A DNA stretch of 64,000 bases from Halomonas smyrnensis AAD6. Lineage in GTDB: Bacteria; Pseudomonadota; Gammaproteobacteria; Pseudomonadales; Halomonadaceae. Position 1 is the stretch's first letter; every line of letters begins with the position of its first letter. Below are positions 59,956 to 64,000 of this stretch, piece by piece. The position numbers were made by a program, and so were the translations under genes. The notes under the pieces are model-generated. The model ran no database searches. It was given only the letters and a program-made list of their open reading frames with translations, and was not told where the DNA came from. Location: assembly GCF_000265245.1 (NCBI RefSeq), contig NZ_AJKS02000006.1, positions 181,389-245,388 on the forward strand, written 5' to 3'.

Positions 59956-60429
59956 ATGAGCGACACCAACAGCATCGGCCTGCACGAAGGCAGCGCCAGC
60001 CAGCTCGCCGAGCGACTCAACGTCCTGCTGGCCAACTATCAGATCTTCTACATGAACGTGCGCGGCTACCACTGGAACGTGAAGGGCCAGCAGTTCTTCC
60101 AGCTGCACGAAAAGTTCGAGGAGCTCTACACCGACCTGCTGACCAAGGTCGACGAGGTCGCCGAGCGCATCCTGACCCTGGGCCACACCCCGGTGCACGC
60201 CTACAGCGACTACTTCAAGATCGCCAGCATCGAGGAAGACAAGGACATTCACGACGGCCAGTCCTGCGTGCGTGGCGTGCTTCAGGGCTACCAGCAGATG
60301 CTCGAGCTGCAGCGCGAGATCCTCTCCCTGGCCTCCGACGCCGACGACGAGGGCACCGCCGCCCAGGTCGGCGACTACATCCGCGAACAGGAAAAGACCG
60401 TCTGGATGCTCAACGCCTATCTAGGCTAA
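59956..60429 (+). CDS. dps: Dps-family DNA-protecting ferritin
   Basis: A 157-residue four-helix protein forming dodecamers that oxidise iron with peroxide and protect DNA in starvation. The inter-subunit ferroxidase site is intact: RGYHWNVKG (His39, Trp40), FFQLHEKFEELYTDL (His51, Glu55) and the following acidic positions. The N-terminus (MSDTNSIGLHEG) lacks the Lys-rich tail that binds DNA in E. coli Dps, so it may be more of an iron-detoxifying type. An AAGGAGG site and an inverted repeat precede the start. Confidence 0.94.
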   Translation: MSDTNSIGLHEGSASQLAERLNVLLANYQIFYMNVRGYHWNVKGQQFFQLHEKFEELYTDLLTKVDEVAERILTLGHTPVHAYSDYFKIASIEEDKDIHDGQSCVRGVLQGYQQMLELQREILSLASDADDEGTAAQVGDYIREQEKTVWMLNAYLG

Positions 60430-60467
60430 AACCTATCTGGGTTGATCCCGCAGACGCGCCCTCGCCA

Positions 60468-60497
60468 CGAGACGCCGCCCCACGGGGCGGCGTCTCG
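60468..60497. terminator. Bidirectional terminator between dps and rmuC
   Basis: CGAGACGCCGCCCC-AC-GGGGCGGCGTCTCG, a perfect 14-bp inverted repeat between the convergent dps and rmuC genes. Confidence 0.85.
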
Positions 60498-60514
60498 CGT
60501 TGGGCAGGCAGGCA

Positions 60515-61912
60515 TCAGGAAGGCTCGTCGTCCTGTACATCACCCTCGGCGGCGCGCACCAGCTCGTCGGGCAGCGGCTTCTTCATGCGCACGCCCAGCC
60601 GCTCCAGCTCGCGAGCCTGAGCCACCAGGCTGCCCTGGCCCTCGGAGAGCCGGTTGACCGCGCGGCGATGGCTGTCGCCGGCGCGTTCCAGGTGGCGCCC
60701 CACCTCCTGCAGGCTCTCCACCAGGCCTGAGAACTTGGTCAGCAGCCGCTCGGCGCGCTCGCCGATCAGCCGCGCGTTCTCGTTCTGGCGCTCCAGGCTC
60801 CACAGCCCGGCCACGGTGCGCAGGCTGGCCAGCAGCGTGGTCGGCGTGACCATCACCACCTGGCGGTCGAAGGCCTCCTGGAACAGCGTCGGATCGCGCT
60901 CGAAGGCGGCCGCGAAGGCCGGCTCCACCGCCACGAACAGGAACACGAAGTCCGGCGAGTGCAGCCCCGGCAGGGCCGGATAGTCCTTGGCCGCGAGCCC
61001 GCGCACGTGGGCGCGCAGCGAGCGCAGGTGATCGCCCATGGCCGCCTCGCGCTCGGCCTCGTGCTCGGCGTTGACCACCCGGTTCCAGGCCACCAGCGAG
61101 ACCTTGGCATCGACGATCAGGTGGCGCGACTCGGGCAGGTAGATGATGGCATCGGGGCGCTGCCGGCCGTCCTCGCCGTCGATCGACACCTCGCGGCGGT
61201 ATTCGACGTCGCGGCGCAGGCCGCTGCGCTCCAGCACCGTCTCGAGGATCAGCTCGCCCCAGTTGCCCTGGGCCTTCTGATCGCCCTTGAGCGCCCGGGC
61301 AAGCGTGGCCGCCTCGTCGCCGAGCCGCGCATTGAGCCCGGCCAGCTGGTCGAGCTGGGCCTTGAGCGAGCCGCGCTCGCGCTGCTCCTGGCCGTGCAGC
61401 GTCTCGACCCGCTGGCGGAACTGCTCGACCTGCTCGCGGAACGGCTGGAGCAAGGCCTCCAGGCTCTCGCGGCTCTGGGCGCTGTAGGCCTGCTGACGCT
61501 CCTCGAAGACCCTGCCGGCGAGCTGGTGGAACTCGTCCTTGAGCCGCTCGCGCGCCTCCTCCAGCAGCGCCAGCTGCTCGCGGTGGCGCAGCGTCGTCTG
61601 CTCGCGCTCCGCCTCCAGCCGGGCCGAACGCTCGCGCTGCTCGGCCAGCCGGTCGCGGGCATCGGCGAGCGCCGCCTCGAGGCCGTCGAGGCGCTCGCGG
61701 CAGCCGTCGAGCTGGGCGTCGCTCTGAGTGAGCTCCTGCTCCAGCCGCGCGGCGGCGTCCCGGCGCTCGGCCAGTTCGTCACGCGTCTCGGACAGTCCAC
61801 GGTAGGCGTCGGCCAGCCGGCGCCGCTGGGCGAGCCCCCAGCCCACGGCCAGCAGCGCCAGCGCGCCGAGGGCGATCATCGCGCCGCCGGTTCCCGCCAT
61901 CTCATCGAGCAT
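60515..61912 (-). CDS. rmuC: DNA recombination protein RmuC
   Basis: A 465-residue protein: N-terminal membrane anchor (about 10-27), a long coiled coil (about 35-210, rich in Glu/Arg/Gln heptads), and the RmuC domain (about 225-420) with GNWGELILETVLERSGLR, RPDAIIYLPESRHLIVDAKV, DYPALPGLHSPDFVFLFVAV and VVMVTPTTLLASLRTVAGLW. The D-x(n)-(D/E)xK pattern in DAIIYLP...IVDAKV fits a restriction-endonuclease-like fold. RmuC limits inversion at short inverted repeats. Start 61912 has a GGGAGGG site. Confidence 0.94.
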   Translation of the reverse strand: MLDEMAGTGGAMIALGALALLAVGWGLAQRRRLADAYRGLSETRDELAERRDAAARLEQELTQSDAQLDGCRERLDGLEAALADARDRLAEQRERSARLEAEREQTTLRHREQLALLEEARERLKDEFHQLAGRVFEERQQAYSAQSRESLEALLQPFREQVEQFRQRVETLHGQEQRERGSLKAQLDQLAGLNARLGDEAATLARALKGDQKAQGNWGELILETVLERSGLRRDVEYRREVSIDGEDGRQRPDAIIYLPESRHLIVDAKVSLVAWNRVVNAEHEAEREAAMGDHLRSLRAHVRGLAAKDYPALPGLHSPDFVFLFVAVEPAFAAAFERDPTLFQEAFDRQVVMVTPTTLLASLRTVAGLWSLERQNENARLIGERAERLLTKFSGLVESLQEVGRHLERAGDSHRRAVNRLSEGQGSLVAQARELERLGVRMKKPLPDELVRAAEGDVQDDEPS

Positions 61913-62015
61913 GCTGCCCTCCCTGATCACGCCCGTCGCGAGCGCCGCACGCTCCCGCGCGGCGATATCGCCGTCACTATACTGGGAACACCGCTCACCC
62001 GACGAGGAGGCTTCG

Positions 62016-62360
62016 ATGCGCCGCCCGACGACCGCCCTGATCGCCTCGCTACTGCCGCCGCTCCTGCTGCCGCTCGCGCTGCCGACGCCGGCCATGGCGG
62101 ACGACCTCCGCCACGGGCCCGTGGCCTACGGCACCGGCGGGACGCATCAGCACGGCCCCGCCGTCTACGGCAACGGCCCGGACGACCGGGAAGTGCCGGG
62201 CCGCTATCGCACCCATCCGCGAGAGGCCGAGCCTCGGCGGCATGGTCGCGCGACGCAGTGGATCATCGTCGCGCCGCGCATCGAGCTGGAGCGCCATCGA
62301 CGCCGGTCCCGTGCGCCTCTCAGGCGGTCTCCGCCGCCAGATCCTCGATCAGGGACCTGA
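62016..62360 (+). CDS. Small secreted protein, unknown
   Basis: A 114-residue precursor with a signal peptide (hydrophobic about 7-25, cleavage near AMADD). The mature part has two related units, LRHGPVAYGTGG and HQHGPAVYGNGP, then a basic Arg-rich tail. ATG 62016 has a strong GAGGAGG ribosome site. Its last 41 bases overlap the 3' end of pepD on the other strand, so its C-terminal 13 residues are constrained by pepD and may be recent. No family recognised. Confidence 0.6.
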   Translation: MRRPTTALIASLLPPLLLPLALPTPAMADDLRHGPVAYGTGGTHQHGPAVYGNGPDDREVPGRYRTHPREAEPRRHGRATQWIIVAPRIELERHRRRSRAPLRRSPPPDPRSGT

Positions 62361-63786
62361 GCAGCCCCCAGAACTCCTCCACCGAGGCCAGCTCGACCCG
62401 CTCGTCCGGCGAGTGGGCGCCGCGGATCAGCGGGCCGAAGGAGATCATCGCCATGTCCGGGTACTTGGCGCCGAGGATGCCGCACTCCAGGCCGGCATGG
62501 ATCACCTTGGCCTCGGGGTCGACGCCCAGCCGCGCGGCGTGCAGCGCGCGGAAGCGGGCCAGCAGCGGGCTCTCGGGGTCCGGCGTCCAGCCGGGATAGG
62601 CGTTCTCGACCCGGGTGCGGGCGCCGATCAGGTCGAACAGCGCGCGGAAACGGTCGGCCAGATCCAGGACCGCGCTGTCGCGCAGCGAGCGCACCAGGGC
62701 GCAGAGATGGAAGCGACCCGCCTCCAGCGACACCACGCCCAGGTTGTTGGAGGTCTCCACCACCCCGGGCACGGCCACGCTCATGCGCTCGACGCCGCAG
62801 GGCGCGGCGTGCAGCGCGGCCACCAGCAGCCGGCTGGCGTCGCGGGTGAGCGCCTCGCCCTCGGGGGCCGACACGCGCTCGAGCGAGAGCGCCAGGCCAT
62901 CGTCGGCCCCGGCCAGCTCGTCGCGCAGGCGGGCCTCCAGGGTCGGCAGCCGCTCGCGGGCGGCCTCGGCGGCGTCGGCGGGCAGCGCCAGGGTGGCGAA
63001 GGCCTCCCGCGGCAGGGCGTTGCGCAGGGTGCCGCCGCGATAGTCGACCAGCCGCGCGTCGAGCGATTCCAGCTCGCGCAGCACCCGCATCAGCAGGCGG
63101 TTGGCGTTGCCGCGGCCCTTGTCGATATCGATCCCGGAGTGGCCGCCGCGCAGGCCGGTCAGCGACAGCCGCAGCGCGACCTCCTCGTCGCGCAGCGCCG
63201 AGGTCGGCAGCTGGGCATCGACCATCACGTCGGCCCCGCCGGCGCAGCCGATGTAGACCTGGCCGCGGTCCTCGGAGTCCAGGTTGAGCAGCAGCCGGCC
63301 GTCCAGCCAGCCCTCGGCCAGGTTCAGCGCGCCGCCCATGGAGGATTCCTCCTCGAGGGTGAACAGCGCCTCCAGCGGGCCGTGGGTCAGGGTGTCGTCC
63401 TCGAGCACCGCCAGCGCCGCCGCCACCCCGAGGCCGTTGTCGGCGCCCAGGGTGGTGTGACGGGCGTGCAGCCAGCCGTCCTCCACAAGGGTGTCGATGG
63501 GGTCGCGGGTGAAGTCGTGGGGATGATCGGCGTTGGCCTGGGCGACCATGTCCAGGTGCCCCTGCAGCACGATGCCCGGCGCGCCTTCATGGCCGGGGCT
63601 GGCCGGCTTGCGCAGGCGCAGGTTGCCGTAGGCGTCGCGGTCGTGGGCCAGGCCGCGCTGGTCGGCCCAGGCCTCGAGGAGGGCCACCAGCGCGGCCTCG
63701 TGGCCGGAGGGGCGCGGCGTGTTGCACAGGGTGCGGAAGTGGCGCCACAGGGGCTGCGGCGAGAGCTGCTCGAGATGTGCGTTCAT
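62320..63786 (-). CDS. pepD: Aminoacyl-histidine dipeptidase (peptidase D, M20)
   Basis: A 488-residue di-zinc peptidase that cleaves Xaa-His dipeptides such as carnosine. The metal site is read in VLQGHLDMVAQ (His about 75), TLGADNGLGVAAALAVLED (Asp about 115), FTLEEESSMGGA (Glu about 146) and LNLDSEDRG; ALVRSLRDSAV and GLECGILGAKYPDMAMISFG complete the PepD pattern. Length matches E. coli PepD (485). It starts at 63786. The 3' end overlaps a small convergent gene by 41 bp. Confidence 0.95.
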   Translation of the reverse strand: MNAHLEQLSPQPLWRHFRTLCNTPRPSGHEAALVALLEAWADQRGLAHDRDAYGNLRLRKPASPGHEGAPGIVLQGHLDMVAQANADHPHDFTRDPIDTLVEDGWLHARHTTLGADNGLGVAAALAVLEDDTLTHGPLEALFTLEEESSMGGALNLAEGWLDGRLLLNLDSEDRGQVYIGCAGGADVMVDAQLPTSALRDEEVALRLSLTGLRGGHSGIDIDKGRGNANRLLMRVLRELESLDARLVDYRGGTLRNALPREAFATLALPADAAEAARERLPTLEARLRDELAGADDGLALSLERVSAPEGEALTRDASRLLVAALHAAPCGVERMSVAVPGVVETSNNLGVVSLEAGRFHLCALVRSLRDSAVLDLADRFRALFDLIGARTRVENAYPGWTPDPESPLLARFRALHAARLGVDPEAKVIHAGLECGILGAKYPDMAMISFGPLIRGAHSPDERVELASVEEFWGLLRSLIEDLAAETA

Positions 63787-63818
63787 GGTGCTTCTGTATC
63801 GACGTTGACCCGGGCACT

Positions 63819-64000
63819 CTACCCCTCGCCCCGGCCCGAGGAAAGCGTCGGCCCGGCCAGCCGGCGCGCCACCTGCTCGCGGCGCCAGGCGTCCACCGCC
63901 TTGCCGCCGGCGAGCCCCAGCCGCGTGGCCAGCCAGGCCGTGTCGCGGCCCTGGAAGGCCCAGGCGGCGAGCGCCGCCAGGTCGTCGTCCGCTCCCCCCG
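63819..64000 (-). CDS. C-terminal end of an unknown protein, cut by the window edge
   Basis: The last 59 residues of a minus-strand gene are visible (…DDDLAALAAWAFQGRDTAWL then ATRLGLAGGKAVDAWRREQV), ending SSGRGEG. The open frame with Ala/Leu/Arg-rich helical sequence and a stop 33 bp before the pepD start is consistent with a gene immediately upstream of pepD. No family can be named from this part. Confidence 0.5.
   Translation of the reverse strand, partial: GGADDDLAALAAWAFQGRDTAWLATRLGLAGGKAVDAWRREQVARRLAGPTLSSGRGEG

Overview
The window is ordinary, very gene-dense chromosome from a high-GC gammaproteobacterium, most probably Halomonas or a close relative (Halomonadaceae). The basis for this is the Pseudomonas/Halomonas-type class Ia ribonucleotide reductase with two ATP cones, FabY, the coaD-ferredoxin pair, an RstAB-like system and the general protein resemblance; the genus is an inference from remembered families, not from a search. 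No tRNA, rRNA, CRISPR array, phage or transposase gene was seen.

Layout. 1-7.3 kb: gloA (cut by the window edge), a Tag-like glycosylase, a YdjM-like membrane protein, azoR, an MliC/COG3650 lipoprotein, metR and an RstA/RstB-like two-component pair. 7.3-13 kb: nrdA and nrdB behind a promoter with two NrdR-type boxes and two DnaA-like boxes, then gnd. 13-19.3 kb: a rhomboid remnant, a TonB-dependent receptor, a Nudix hydrolase, a DUF3565 protein, a KefB/C-type antiporter and a D-serine-deaminase-like enzyme. 19.3-22.8 kb: molybdate uptake genes modE-modA-modB-modC on the minus strand, with a structured repeat between modB and modC and a second, MITE-like element that supplies the modC stop codon. 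22.8-27.4 kb: retropepsin, FAN1-like VRR-NUC nuclease and nuclease-helicase in one run. 27.4-36.7 kb: flavin reductase, UMF1-type MFS transporter, an ATP-grasp enzyme with a CocE/NonD hydrolase, a TelA/XpaC-like pair, a glycine-zipper lipoprotein and an extensin-like protein.

36.7-46 kb: a luciferase-like monooxygenase; a translationally coupled PepSY-regulator-kinase operon (the kinase carries a one-base frameshift) divergent from a second PepSY gene; a potassium channel; aroQ; glnE. 46-50.7 kb: dgkA, dacB, SMR and PACE efflux pumps divergent from a LysR regulator, and a TrmB-like methyltransferase. 50.8-57.5 kb: fabY-coaD-ferredoxin, a DinF-type MATE pump, AtoE behind a strong sigma-54-type promoter, an acyl-CoA thioesterase and an entericidin. 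57.5-64 kb: TauE/SafE exporter, HIT protein, two tandem related lipoproteins, dps, rmuC, pepD and a cut-off gene.

The most unusual feature is a dispersed intergenic repeat family (full copies at 20646-20822 and 28158-28332, a short copy at 56624-56713, a decayed copy near 48136). Its end arms differ between copies but stay complementary within each copy. All copies except the decayed one carry hairpins with the core CCAnGGATGG. This is what a conserved folded RNA or DNA structure looks like.
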